64,000 nucleotides of DNA from Paenibacillus ferrarius (GCF_002027705.1 NZ_MBTG01000015.1:1-64000); one strand, 5' to 3'; numbered from the stretch's first letter, positions 52,814 to 60,676 are shown. Numbers and translations are program-made. The notes: generated by a model from the sequence alone, not told the origin.

Positions 52814-53443
52814 TTACTTAAAGCTTTCGTCTCTTTGTTTGTTGCCACTGCGTAGTCCCACCAGACCCAACAGACCAACAAGGCCAAGCCAGCCCCAATT
52901 CATACTTTTGGTCTCTGTGGGAGTTGTTGCATAAGTTCGATAAGAATTAGTATCATAATGACCAATGTTTGTTCCTGTCCCCGTGCTTGTACCTTTCATT
53001 TTCGTGCTCATGCGATCCATCATATTATTGCCGTATCCATTAATTTGGCCCATCACACCTGTTCCGTTGCCGGTATATGTGCTGGTTCCTGTCCCATTGG
53101 AATAGGAGCTTACGCCCGTGCCCGTTCCTGTCACATTGGGATAAGAGCTTACGCCCGTACCGGTTGTACCTGAATAGGTATTTGTTGTCCCGTTCGTCGT
53201 ATTCCCCGAGTAGGTGCTCGTTCCTGTTCCTGTTCCTGTTATTGTTCCCGTGGCAGCTCCTGTACCCACCGTGGCGTCGTAGTTACTGCCCGTATAACTC
53301 GAAGTTGTCGTAGTCCCCGTTGCTCCAGAATTCCCCGTACCGGTATTCATTGTTGTACTCGTGTTTGCTTGAGCACCCATTGCCCCCAAACTCAATGCAG
53401 TCGTCAGAGCTAACGTCAAAGTAATGGTATGAAGCTTCTTCAT
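52814..53443 (-). CDS. Exported Thr/Gly-rich protein with WGxxGxxG-type C terminus
   Basis: A 209-residue protein. A signal peptide (MKKLHTITLTLALTTALSLG) ends near residue 27. A low-complexity Thr/Gly/Ser/Asn repeat region follows (units such as GTGTGVSSYPNVT, about residues 30-150). The C terminus is MNWGWLGLVGLLGLVGLRSG plus a basic tail, an LPXTG-like arrangement without the LPXTG box. This agrees with WGxxGxxG-tailed proteins, which are probably sorted or processed at the membrane. The start at 53443 gives a normal signal peptide. The function is unknown; the degenerate repeats are prone to length change. Confidence 0.8.
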   Translation of the reverse strand: MKKLHTITLTLALTTALSLGAMGAQANTSTTMNTGTGNSGATGTTTTSSYTGSNYDATVGTGAATGTITGTGTGTSTYSGNTTNGTTNTYSGTTGTGVSSYPNVTGTGTGVSSYSNGTGTSTYTGNGTGVMGQINGYGNNMMDRMSTKMKGTSTGTGTNIGHYDTNSYRTYATTPTETKSMNWGWLGLVGLLGLVGLRSGNKQRDESFK

Positions 53444-53594
53444 CTGTCCATTTCCCCTCTCGCCGTGTAATGGTGGTGCAAAGTTATCATGCTCCTTGAA
53501 GCCCACTTTTAACGGGGAACTTGTTGGAAAGGCAGGGGTCGCTTTCATAGTTGTTTTTCGCTACAATAAGGTGGAAAGAAAGGAGCAACAACTC

Positions 53595-54554
53595 ATGTCT
53601 ACTACTTTGCAGGAGTCCCCTCAATTATGGGGAGACAAACGTTTCCATACATGGAATTATGAAATGCGTGATGCTTTCGGCGGAAAAGTGTTTAAAGTTA
53701 TGCTGGACGCAGGCTTTACTTGTCCGAACCGCGATGGCAAGATCGCAACCGGCGGCTGCACGTTCTGCAGTGCCAGAGGATCAGGTGATTTTGCGGGCAG
53801 CCGCCGCGATGATCTTGTTACCCAATTCAATAAGATCAGAGATCTTCAGCATCAAAAATGGCCGGAAGCCAGCTATATCGGGTACTTTCAGGCATATACC
53901 AATACGTATGCGCCCGTCGAGGAATTACGGGAATACTATGAAACCATTTTGCAGCAGCCGGGTGTTGTTGGCTTATCGATCGCAACCAGGCCGGATTGCT
54001 TACCCGACGATGTTATTGAATACTTGGCGGAACTGAATGAGCGGACCTATTTGTGGGTCGAAATGGGCTTGCAGACAGTCCATGAGTCGACTTCACAGCT
54101 CATTAACAGAGCGCATGACACACAATGCTATCTTGATGCGGTTGCCAAGCTCCGCAAGCATAATATTCGCACCTGTGCGCACATTATTTACGGATTGCCC
54201 GGCGAAACGCATGAGATGATGCTGGATACCGGACGAGCAGTCGCTCAAATGGATGTGCAGGGCATCAAAATCCATTTGCTTCATTTAATGCGTAAAACAC
54301 CGATGGTGAAACAATATGAAGCTGGCTTGCTTCAATTCCTCGAAAAAGATGAATATGTGAAGTTGATTGTAGATACACTTGAGTTTCTGCCGCCAGAAAT
54401 GATCGTTCATCGATTAACAGGAGATGCGCCCCGCGATCTGTTGATCGGACCGATGTGGAGCCTGAAGAAATGGGAAGTGCTGAACGCTTTTGATCAGATG
54501 TTGAAGGAAAGAAACACTTGGCAGGGGAAATTCTGGGCAGGGAAAACAAATTAG
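53595..54554 (+). CDS. ytqA: Radical SAM protein, YtqA/TIGR01212 family
   Basis: A 319-residue radical SAM enzyme. The Fe-S cluster cysteines lie in GFTCPNRDGKIATGGCTFC with the spaced CxxC of the YtqA family. The barrel continues with SIATRPDCLPDDVIEYL and YLWVEMGLQTVHE, and the HIIYGLPGETHEMML stretch. ATG at 53595 has AAGGAGC upstream; longer frames overlap the divergent WGxxGxxG gene. YtqA and YtqB are neighbours in B. subtilis. YtqB has been identified as MnmM, which makes mnm5 at U34 of tRNA, so YtqA is probably in the same pathway; that is inference from neighbourhood. Confidence 0.93.
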   Translation: MSTTLQESPQLWGDKRFHTWNYEMRDAFGGKVFKVMLDAGFTCPNRDGKIATGGCTFCSARGSGDFAGSRRDDLVTQFNKIRDLQHQKWPEASYIGYFQAYTNTYAPVEELREYYETILQQPGVVGLSIATRPDCLPDDVIEYLAELNERTYLWVEMGLQTVHESTSQLINRAHDTQCYLDAVAKLRKHNIRTCAHIIYGLPGETHEMMLDTGRAVAQMDVQGIKIHLLHLMRKTPMVKQYEAGLLQFLEKDEYVKLIVDTLEFLPPEMIVHRLTGDAPRDLLIGPMWSLKKWEVLNAFDQMLKERNTWQGKFWAGKTN

Positions 54555-54627
54555 GACGCCATAAAACCATAACTTCATTTATTCCGTTTCCTTTATATAA
54601 TGAGAACGCATAGAGGAGATGGGATGA

Positions 54628-55194
54628 ATGAAACAGTGGGTTGGAGTTTCTATTCTTGCAATGATGATCGTTTCCGCGGGGTGCGGCAGCCAAACGGGGT
54701 CGCTGACGCCGACCGCCACACCGTCGGCGGTCGCGAGTGCGTCGCCGCTGGCGACCGCAGCGGCAAGCGCCGCGCCGACTGTTGCGGCGACAGTGACTGT
54801 GGCCGCGAGCGCAACGCCAGCGGCCAGCTCAACGCCGCAGCCTAGCGCATCGGCGGCACCTATAGCGGCGACTGTGAAGCCGTCGCCGACACCAACGCCA
54901 GCGCCTGCAAGCGCGGCGCCAACTCCATCCGCCAAGCCGCAGGCGGCGGATGATGGAGCAACCAGCACCGCAGCGCAGGCGCAGGTGCTTTACAAGGACA
55001 ACTGCATGGCCTGCCACGGGGAAGGCCTTACCGGAGACTTCGGACCGAACCTGACCAAGGTCGGTTCGCGCAAAACGAAGGATGAGATCGCTGCGCAGAT
55101 CATCAATGGCAAAGGCGATATGCCGCCATTCCAGAGTACATTGAAATCCGCTGAAATTGAGGCGCTGGCCGCATGGCTGGCCACCAAAAAATAA
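54628..55194 (+). CDS. Lipoprotein c-type cytochrome
   Basis: A 188-residue exported lipoprotein. The lipobox is VSAGC (Cys at about residue 19). A ~100-residue linker of Ala, Pro, Thr and Ser (GC-rich) leads to a small class I cytochrome c domain with heme motif CMACHGEG and axial Met in GDMPPFQS. It resembles c-551/CccB-type membrane-anchored cytochromes that carry electrons to a terminal oxidase. It lies between ytqA and ytqB, which are adjacent in B. subtilis. The linker region is far richer in G and C than its neighbours. Confidence 0.9.
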   Translation: MKQWVGVSILAMMIVSAGCGSQTGSLTPTATPSAVASASPLATAAASAAPTVAATVTVAASATPAASSTPQPSASAAPIAATVKPSPTPTPAPASAAPTPSAKPQAADDGATSTAAQAQVLYKDNCMACHGEGLTGDFGPNLTKVGSRKTKDEIAAQIINGKGDMPPFQSTLKSAEIEALAAWLATKK

Positions 55195-55217
55195 TCCAGC
55201 ATGGAGGCTTTTCTAGC

Positions 55218-55796
55218 ATGGGTTTTGTTTCTGTTTTGGGCTTTGCTCACCAATTAATCAGCCAGCGTGTCCAAGCTGGCGAGACGGTCGTTGACGCGAC
55301 CCTCGGCAATGGCGTGGACGCTTTATTCTTAGCGAAGCTGGTAGGCAGCCGCGGCAGCGTGTACGGCTTCGATATCCAGCAGCAAGCGCTGGATCAAACC
55401 AAGATGCGTCTGGAGAAAGAGCTTCCAGACGTTTCTTCTTGTGTGCACATGAGCTTATTCAGCCATGCGCTCATGGAAACAGTCGTGCCGCAGGACCGCC
55501 ATGGCAAGGTCGCTGCGGTCACCTTCAATCTCGGCTATTTGCCCGGCGCCGATCCAAGCACCATTACGAAGCAGGAATCCACGATTCCTGCGCTTGAAGC
55601 CGCCCTCCGCTTGCTCCGCAAAGGAGGCATAGTGACCATCGTGCTTTATAGCGGGCACGATGGCGGATCGGAAGAAGCTGCCGCTGTCGAAAATTGGGCG
55701 CAGCAGCTTCCGCTTGCCGCTTTTCAGGTGCTAAGCTACCAATTCAAAAATACTAGTACTCACGCCCCCTATCTCCTGGCTCTAGAAAAAAGATAG
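55218..55796 (+). CDS. ytqB: YtqB/MnmM-type SAM-dependent methyltransferase
   Basis: About 192 residues. A Rossmann methyltransferase with ETVVDATLGNGVDALFLAKL (SAM site), VYGFDIQQQALDQTKMRL and the catalytic-loop sequence FNLGYLPGADPSTITKQEST. B. subtilis YtqB (MnmM) methylates nm5U34 to mnm5U34 in tRNA. ATG at 55218 has GGAGG ten bases upstream. An earlier ATG at 55173 would overlap the cytochrome c gene. The neighbouring ytqA supports the assignment. Confidence 0.92.
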   Translation: MGFVSVLGFAHQLISQRVQAGETVVDATLGNGVDALFLAKLVGSRGSVYGFDIQQQALDQTKMRLEKELPDVSSCVHMSLFSHALMETVVPQDRHGKVAAVTFNLGYLPGADPSTITKQESTIPALEAALRLLRKGGIVTIVLYSGHDGGSEEAAAVENWAQQLPLAAFQVLSYQFKNTSTHAPYLLALEKR

Positions 55797-55868
55797 ACGC
55801 ATGATATAATGCTAGAGAGTGGAAACACCATGATCTAGCAGGAGAACTTAGAGAAAGTAGGGATAGCA

Positions 55869-56834
55869 TTGAAATCATACCCGCTTCAATTTCAACCTGA
55901 AATGAAAGAACGTGTCTGGGGAGGAAGAGCCCTGGAGAAGTTTGGTTTTCAGCTGCCGGAAGGCGCTATTGGCGAAGGCTGGATGATCGGAGATCACCCG
56001 AACGGCACAACAAAAGTACTTAATGGCGAACTCGCCGGTCTGGGTTTGGATGAAATTCGCGAGAAATACGGTAAAACGTTATTCGGTACCAAAGGATTTT
56101 CCGAAAAAAACGGCCGATTCCCGCTTCTTATTAAACTGTTGGACTGTGAAGATGATCTTTCCGTACAAGTCCATCCGAACGATCACTACAAGAATTTGGC
56201 TGCTGGTGAACTTGGCAAAACAGAAATGTGGTACATTCTAGACGCGAAGCCCGGCGCCAAAATCATATATGGCATGAAAGAAGGCGTTACCCGCGAAAGC
56301 TTGGCTCAAGCTATTGCTGAGAACCGAATCTTGGACTGCTTGCAAGAAGTTCCTGTTGAAGCTGGAGATTCCTTCTACATCCCGGCAGGTACGGTTCATG
56401 CTTTAGGTGCAGGCGTGCTTGTTGCCGAAATTCAACAAAACTCCGACACCACCTACCGGTTGTACGATTACGATCGTCCCGGACTCGATGGCAAGCTTCG
56501 CGAGCTTCATATTGAGGATTCCCTCAATGTAATCGCGTATGAAGGCTCCGGCTCCACACGGATGAAAACCGATATTGCCGAGTCAGGCACATGGCTGACA
56601 TTAGCTGAATCACCGTTTTTCACAGTGGAAAAAGGGCTTGTAGGACCAAAGTGGGAGCTCCATACATCACCTGAAAGCTTCGTCATTCTCGTCATCGCAG
56701 ATGGAAATGGCACTTTATCGTGGGCCGATGGCAGCATTTCCACCAAGCCAGGTGACTGCTTCCTGCTTCCAGCTGATCTAGGGAGCTATGCCTTGGAAGG
56801 AACAATGACCGTCATTCGCAGCTACTTGCCTTAA
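55869..56834 (+). CDS. manA: Mannose-6-phosphate isomerase, class I
   Basis: A 321-residue cupin-type zinc enzyme that interconverts mannose-6-phosphate and fructose-6-phosphate. Motifs: ERVWGGRALEKFGF, LSVQVHPNDHYKNLAAGELG with the zinc His residues, KTEMWYILDAKPGA, and YIPAGTVHALGAGVLVAEIQ. The start is TTG with AGTAGGGA five bases upstream; the next ATG is 13 codons inside the conserved N terminus. It stands alone and ends at a strong terminator. Confidence 0.95.
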   Translation: MKSYPLQFQPEMKERVWGGRALEKFGFQLPEGAIGEGWMIGDHPNGTTKVLNGELAGLGLDEIREKYGKTLFGTKGFSEKNGRFPLLIKLLDCEDDLSVQVHPNDHYKNLAAGELGKTEMWYILDAKPGAKIIYGMKEGVTRESLAQAIAENRILDCLQEVPVEAGDSFYIPAGTVHALGAGVLVAEIQQNSDTTYRLYDYDRPGLDGKLRELHIEDSLNVIAYEGSGSTRMKTDIAESGTWLTLAESPFFTVEKGLVGPKWELHTSPESFVILVIADGNGTLSWADGSISTKPGDCFLLPADLGSYALEGTMTVIRSYLP

Positions 56835-56861
56835 GGCTTCCAAACTTACGGTTATAACACC

Positions 56862-56907
56862 AAAGGCTCTCCACCTTCATCACTACGATGATTGTGGAGA
56901 GCCTTTT
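56862..56907. terminator. Bidirectional terminator between manA and the IMPDH gene
   Basis: AAAGGCTCTCCAC pairs with GTGGAGAGCCTTT, with A and T tracts on the flanks. It serves manA (plus) and the IMPDH gene (minus), whose stops lie on either side. Confidence 0.92.
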
Positions 56908-56920
56908 AGTGATCTTGCAG

Positions 56921-58420
56921 CTATTCTTCCGACAAGCTGCTTTCTTTGAGAATTACGTCGTGCGCGCCGCCTTCAACAAGGCTTGTTGCGGAAACAAGTG
57001 CAATTCTTGCGTTTATCTTCAATTCATCCAAAGTTAAGGAACCGCAGTTGCACATAGTGGACTTGATTTTGCCAATCGTCTTGTCCAAGTTCTCTTGCAG
57101 GCCACCCGCGTAAGGTACATAGGAATCCACGCCTTCTTCGAACAAAAGCTTGTTCTTGCCGCCTGTGTCATAACGCTGCCAGTTGCGGGCACGGTTGGAG
57201 CCTTCTCCCCAGTACTCTTTCACAAAGTTGTTGCCAACCTTCAATTTTCTTGTAGGGCTCTCATCAAACCGCGCAAAATATCTGCCGAGCATAACGAAAT
57301 CTGCACCCATCGCCAACGCTAGGGTAACATGGTAGTCGTGCACGATACCACCATCAGAACAAATAGGAATATACGTACCTGTTTCCTTGAAGTACTGATC
57401 TCTGGCTTCCACAACTTCCATAATGGAGGAAGCTTGGCCGCGGCCGATCCCTTTTTGTTCCCGTGTGATACAGATAGAGCCTCCGCCGATACCTACTTTG
57501 ATAAAGTCTGCGCCAGACTCTACTAAATATAAGAAACCTTCACGATCAACTACGTTGCCGGCCCCTATTTTCACATTAAAGTTCTCTTTTACATACTGAA
57601 CCGTTTCGCGCTGCCATTCACTGTAACCATCCGATGAATCAATAACAAGAATATCTACTCCCGCTTCGACAAGCGCAGGTACTCTTTCTTTGTAATCCTT
57701 CGTATTGATGCCAGCGCCAACAATATAGCTTTTATTGCCATCAAGAAGCTCTAGCGGGTTCTCTTTATGCTCATCATAATCCTTGCGGAAAACGAGCGTA
57801 TCCAGCTTCTGATTCTCATCGACAATCGGCAAGCAATTCAATTTATGATCCCAGATCAGATTGTTCGCTTCCGACAAAGTGATCCCTGATTTTCCGTAAA
57901 TCAACTTTTCGAAAGGTGTCATGAACTGATGAATAGGACGATTCAGCGGGTCGCGGCTAATTCGATAATCTCTTCCAGTTACAATACCAAGCAGTTTTCC
58001 ATTTGCTGTACCATCGTCGGTGATGGCAACTGTGGAGTGTCCAGTTTCTTCCTTCAAAGCAAGCAAATCGCTTAGCGTATGGTCCGGTGTCAAGTTAGAG
58101 CGGCTAACGACGAAGCCGGCTTTGTATCCTTTGACTTTGCGCACCATTGCCGCTTCTTCTTCAATGGATTGCGAGCCAAAAATAAATGAAATCCCGCCGC
58201 AACGCGCCAAAGCAATCGCCATTCCATCATCAGATACGGCTTGCATAACAGCAGATGAAAACGGGATATTCAACGAAATCGCGGGTTCCTCACCTTTGTT
58301 GAATTTCACTAACGGCGTCTTCAGCTTCACATTCGCTGGTGTACAGTCCTTCGTTGTCAGATTAGGAATCAACAGAAACTCACTAAACGTACGGGATGGT
58401 TCCATGTAATACGTGGCCAC
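56921..58420 (-). CDS. IMP dehydrogenase, Tritrichomonas foetus-like type
   Basis: A 499-residue enzyme oxidising IMP to XMP, with two CBS domains inserted near residues 95-215. The catalytic Cys is in [20 protein letters not shown], and the flap has [20 protein letters not shown] with the Arg-Tyr dyad. Canonical bacterial GuaB reads GPGSICTTR and YRGMGS at these places. The whole sequence (opening [20 protein letters not shown], ending [14 protein letters not shown] and VEGGAHDVI) is strikingly like the enzyme of the protozoan Tritrichomonas foetus. The start is GTG with GAGGAGG upstream. It is monocistronic. A canonical GuaB is expected elsewhere in the genome. Confidence 0.9.
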   Translation of the reverse strand: MATYYMEPSRTFSEFLLIPNLTTKDCTPANVKLKTPLVKFNKGEEPAISLNIPFSSAVMQAVSDDGMAIALARCGGISFIFGSQSIEEEAAMVRKVKGYKAGFVVSRSNLTPDHTLSDLLALKEETGHSTVAITDDGTANGKLLGIVTGRDYRISRDPLNRPIHQFMTPFEKLIYGKSGITLSEANNLIWDHKLNCLPIVDENQKLDTLVFRKDYDEHKENPLELLDGNKSYIVGAGINTKDYKERVPALVEAGVDILVIDSSDGYSEWQRETVQYVKENFNVKIGAGNVVDREGFLYLVESGADFIKVGIGGGSICITREQKGIGRGQASSIMEVVEARDQYFKETGTYIPICSDGGIVHDYHVTLALAMGADFVMLGRYFARFDESPTRKLKVGNNFVKEYWGEGSNRARNWQRYDTGGKNKLLFEEGVDSYVPYAGGLQENLDKTIGKIKSTMCNCGSLTLDELKINARIALVSATSLVEGGAHDVILKESSLSEE

Positions 58421-58462
58421 TTTTCGATTTCCTCCTCATTGATCCATAGGTAAATTTTTTCA

Positions 58463-58492
58463 ATCTTATCACTGATCCTTGTCTGTGGTCAA
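58463..58492 (-). promoter_or_regulatory. IMPDH gene promoter
   Basis: On the minus strand TTGACC (58487-58492), 18 bases, TAAGAT (58463-58468). It lies 43 bases before the GTG start. No purine riboswitch was recognised upstream. Confidence 0.55.
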
Positions 58493-58676
58493 TGGATTTT
58501 TCAGGGAAATCTATTTTTCGTTAATTTACAAGCAATGCCCCCACTCCACCCAGCTGCCATTGCGGAGTAATCGTCCCTTTCAAGGTCGGTTGATGACTCG
58601 GTCGATAGAGGTGATTATGCTGTGCGGCGGCCAAAGATATTTTAGAATAGGACTGGTTAAATCATTGATTTCACAT

Positions 58677-58744
58677 TATAATTTCTATGAGACGAAGAAC
58701 GTCCTAGCCCATTCTTGTGAATGGATTAGGGCGTTCTTTTTTTT
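58677..58744 (+). promoter_or_regulatory. Promoter -10 followed by an intrinsic terminator ahead of the nuclease gene
   Basis: TATAAT (58677-58682) has only a weak -35, TGGTTA, 17 bases upstream. From 58697 an 18-bp stem (58697-58714 with 58719-58736; one mismatch, two wobbles) with a TTGT loop is followed by eight T (58737-58744). The ribosome-binding site GGAGGAGGGGG starts three bases later. If the promoter is real, most transcripts would end before the gene unless termination is relieved. The rest of the gap from 58421 holds only the IMPDH promoter. Confidence 0.6.
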
Positions 58745-58763
58745 ATGGAGGAGGGGGAGCACA

Positions 58764-59435
58764 ATGAATTTCGAGGAAGCGCACGCTGCTTATATTCAAT
58801 CCCATTTAATGAGGAGGACAGGTGAACGCAGAGGCCGTTTGGAGCGGGGACACAAGGAGGCAGAAAAGCTGTTTTGCCATCATGTATGGTGGCCGCTTCG
58901 TGGCAATTTTGAAGATTTGCATCCCGAATTCGAAGTATTCGATTGGAGGGGACTCTCCTACTTTTGTGATTTCGCCTGGCTTACCAAGTCAGTGAAACTG
59001 GTTATCGAAATTAAAGGCTTTGGTCCGCATGTTCGAGATATGGACAGACAGAAATACTGCAACGAGCTGAATCGAGAAACGTTTCTATCTGCGATGGGCT
59101 TCCAGGTAATTTCATTTGCGTATGACGACGTCGCTCACCGACCCGAACTATGCTTAACACTGCTGCGAATGGTCATTAGCCGGTACCAACCAGATTCCAC
59201 CCCAGTCAACCTGCATAGTTTGGCGGAACGAGAAATCGTTCGACTTGCCTGCATGCTCGCTCAGCCTCTTCGCCCCATTGATGTGGAAACCCATCTAAGC
59301 ATCAACCACCGTACCGCAGTTCGAACACTTCAAGCCCTCTGCTCCAAAGGATGGTTGGCTCCAGTCACCGGAACGGAAGGCAGACATGTCGTGCGCTATG
59401 AACTGCAGCCTGATAGGTTAATGCGGTTGCAGTAG
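58764..59435 (+). CDS. Putative DUF559/Vsr-like nuclease with winged-helix C terminus
   Basis: A 223-residue protein. The core (about residues 30-125) looks like a PD-(D/E)xK fold: CDFAWLTKSVKLVIEIKGFG carries Asp, then Glu-x-Lys, and FLSAMGFQVISFAYDDV follows, as in DUF559 and very-short-patch-type nucleases. The C-terminal ~70 residues resemble a winged helix (LRPIDVETHLSINHRTAVRT, then LQALCSKGWLAPVTG). ATG at 58764 has a strong GGAGGAGGGGG site. The gene is monocistronic, preceded by a leader terminator and followed by the repeat region at 59.46-60.64 kb. No methyltransferase partner is nearby. Nuclease activity is inferred from motif pattern only. Confidence 0.7.
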   Translation: MNFEEAHAAYIQSHLMRRTGERRGRLERGHKEAEKLFCHHVWWPLRGNFEDLHPEFEVFDWRGLSYFCDFAWLTKSVKLVIEIKGFGPHVRDMDRQKYCNELNRETFLSAMGFQVISFAYDDVAHRPELCLTLLRMVISRYQPDSTPVNLHSLAEREIVRLACMLAQPLRPIDVETHLSINHRTAVRTLQALCSKGWLAPVTGTEGRHVVRYELQPDRLMRLQ

Positions 59436-59463
59436 GGTTTGGGGGTGCTTTGGGGGTGCAGTA

Positions 59464-59665
59464 AGGCCTGCGATTGCAGAAAAGCCTGCGAAAGTACATC
59501 TTTTGGGGCTTGTATTTGAGCTTTTACCGCAAATTCCTGCGATTGTGCATCTTTTTCGGACTCATAATCAACTTCAGGCCAAAACATCCGAAAATTCCTG
59601 CATAATCGCAGGTTTCCCTTCTTTTTAAACGATTATTGGAAAAAAGCCTGCACTTTCGCAGGTTT
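59464..59665 (+). repeat. Composite stem-loop element, copy 4
   Basis: An extra truncated unit GGCCTGCGATTGCA (about 59466) precedes four modules: H1 GCCTGCGAAAGTACATC (59484-59500), H2 TTCCTGCGATTGTGCATC (59534-59551), H3 TTCCTGCATAATCGCAGG (59595-59612) and H4 GCCTGCACTTTCGCAGG (59646-59662). H1 is complementary to H4 (GCGAAAGT with ACTTTCGC) and H2 to H3 with one wobble, a nested pattern. It begins 29 bases after the nuclease stop codon. Its spacer AAACGATTATTGG between H3 and H4 is identical in copy 5. Confidence 0.85.
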
Positions 59666-59739
59666 TGGTGAACCCGAGTCGACGTCAGCTTTAAACGTGA
59701 TGATGTGTGGACGGTGCGTTGGCAGACATGGTGTTCGTT

Positions 59740-60214
59740 TGAGCTTCTAAGTAATAATCTGATGGTGCTGGTGGTGGCTCGGCGTATGATATGAGCTTCT
59801 TAAGTGATAATGTGTTGGTGCTGATGGCGACTTTGGCGTGTGGGATGAGCTTCTAAGTGATAATGTGTTGATGCTGACGGCGACTTTGGCATGTGATATG
59901 AGCTTCTTCTGATAATGCGTTGGAGTAGATGGCAATTTGGCGTGTGGGATGAGCTTCTAAGTGATAATGTGTTGATGCTGACGGCGACTTGGCGTGTGGT
60001 ATGAGCTTCTTCGTGATAATGTGTTGGAGTAGATGCGACTTGGCTATGATATGAAGCTTCTTCGTGATAATGTGTTGGTGCTGATGGCGACTTTGGCATG
60101 TGATATGAGCTTCTTCTGATAATGTGTTGGAGCAGATGGCGACTTTGGCGTGTGGGATGAGCTTCTACTGATAATGTGTTGGAGTAGATGGAAATTTGGC
60201 GTGTGGTATGAGTT
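59740..60214 (+). repeat. Nine-unit tandem array, 50-54 base period
   Basis: Nine degenerate head-to-tail units begin at about 59740, 59793, 59846, 59900, 59951, 60003, 60053, 60107 and 60159. The consensus begins GAGCTTCTAAGTGATAATGT, continues GTTGGTGCTGATGGCGACTT and ends TGGCGTGTGGGAT. Units differ by small indels and have no unique spacers, so this is not CRISPR. The period is not a multiple of three in most units, which argues against coding. Copies 4 and 5 of the stem-loop element flank it. Confidence 0.9.
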
Positions 60215-60243
60215 AGAAAGTGATCAGATGTTCTACATTCTCA

Positions 60244-60431
60244 GAAAAGCCTGCAATTGTGCATCTTTCTTGGCATGTATTTGAGCTTTTACAGCAAATT
60301 CCTGCGATTGTGCATCTTTTTCCGGCTCATTACCAATTTCAGGCTATAAAATCCCGAAATTCCTGCACTTTCGCAGGTTTTCTTTCTTTTTAAACGATTA
60401 TTGGAAAAAAGCCTGCACTTTCGCAGGTTTT
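60244..60431 (+). repeat. Composite stem-loop element, copy 5
   Basis: Modules: H1 GCCTGCAATTGTGCATC (60249-60265), H2 TTCCTGCGATTGTGCATC (60299-60316), H3 TTCCTGCACTTTCGCAGG (60360-60377) and H4 GCCTGCACTTTCGCAGG (60411-60427). Spacers such as TATTTGAGCTTTTACAGCAA and AAACGATTATTGG match copy 4 almost exactly, so copies 4 and 5 are recent duplicates. They flank the nine-unit array in the same orientation. Confidence 0.85.
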
Positions 60432-60456
60432 GCGAGTTCGAGCGGTAACCGGCATA

Positions 60457-60646
60457 AGCTTCTGCGTGCCAGTGGGTTCGAGCCGCAGGCGGCACGAATC
60501 ATGTGTGGCAAAAGGCACGAGCTTCTGCGTGCCAGTGGGTTCGAGCCGCAGGCAGCACGAATCAAGTGTGGCAAAAGGGCACGAGCATCGGCGTGCCAGC
60601 AAGCTCAAGCCGCAGGCTTCACGTACTCAGCAGCCCAGCGAGCTCA
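60457..60646 (+). repeat. Three-unit tandem array, 63-64 base period
   Basis: Three units start at 60457, 60520 and 60584 with AGCTTCTGCGTGCCAGTGGG or a variant. They continue TTCGAGCCGCAGGCGGCACG and ATCATGTGTGGCAAAAGG. The first two units differ at only a few bases; the third is more divergent. It directly follows stem-loop copy 5 and lies before the PNPOx terminator. Open frames across it are considered by-products of the 63-base period. Confidence 0.85.
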
Positions 60647-60676
60647 AACGCCTCCATGCATGCCGCAGAAAGCACC

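Noticed and set aside
52591..52887. 98-residue minus-strand open frame ending VVSCADC
   Set aside because: It starts inside the WGxxGxxG gene in another frame and runs through that gene's terminator, with no ribosome-binding site.
58421..58560. Purine riboswitch ahead of the IMPDH gene
   Set aside because: I could not find the conserved purine-riboswitch loops on the minus strand; only a sigma-A-type promoter is visible.
58479..58763. N-terminal extension of the nuclease gene
   Set aside because: The extension would run through the hairpin and T tract and encode an unlikely FFFLW stretch. The ATG at 58764 has an excellent ribosome-binding site.
59747..60099. Minus-strand open frames with repeated HTPKSPSAPTHYH-like peptide
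   Set aside because: They are by-products of the 50-54 base tandem array. Most unit lengths are not multiples of three, so the frame shifts between units, and there is no ribosome-binding site.
59740..60214. Possible CRISPR array
   Set aside because: The units are head-to-tail degenerate copies without unique spacers, and no cas genes are in the window.
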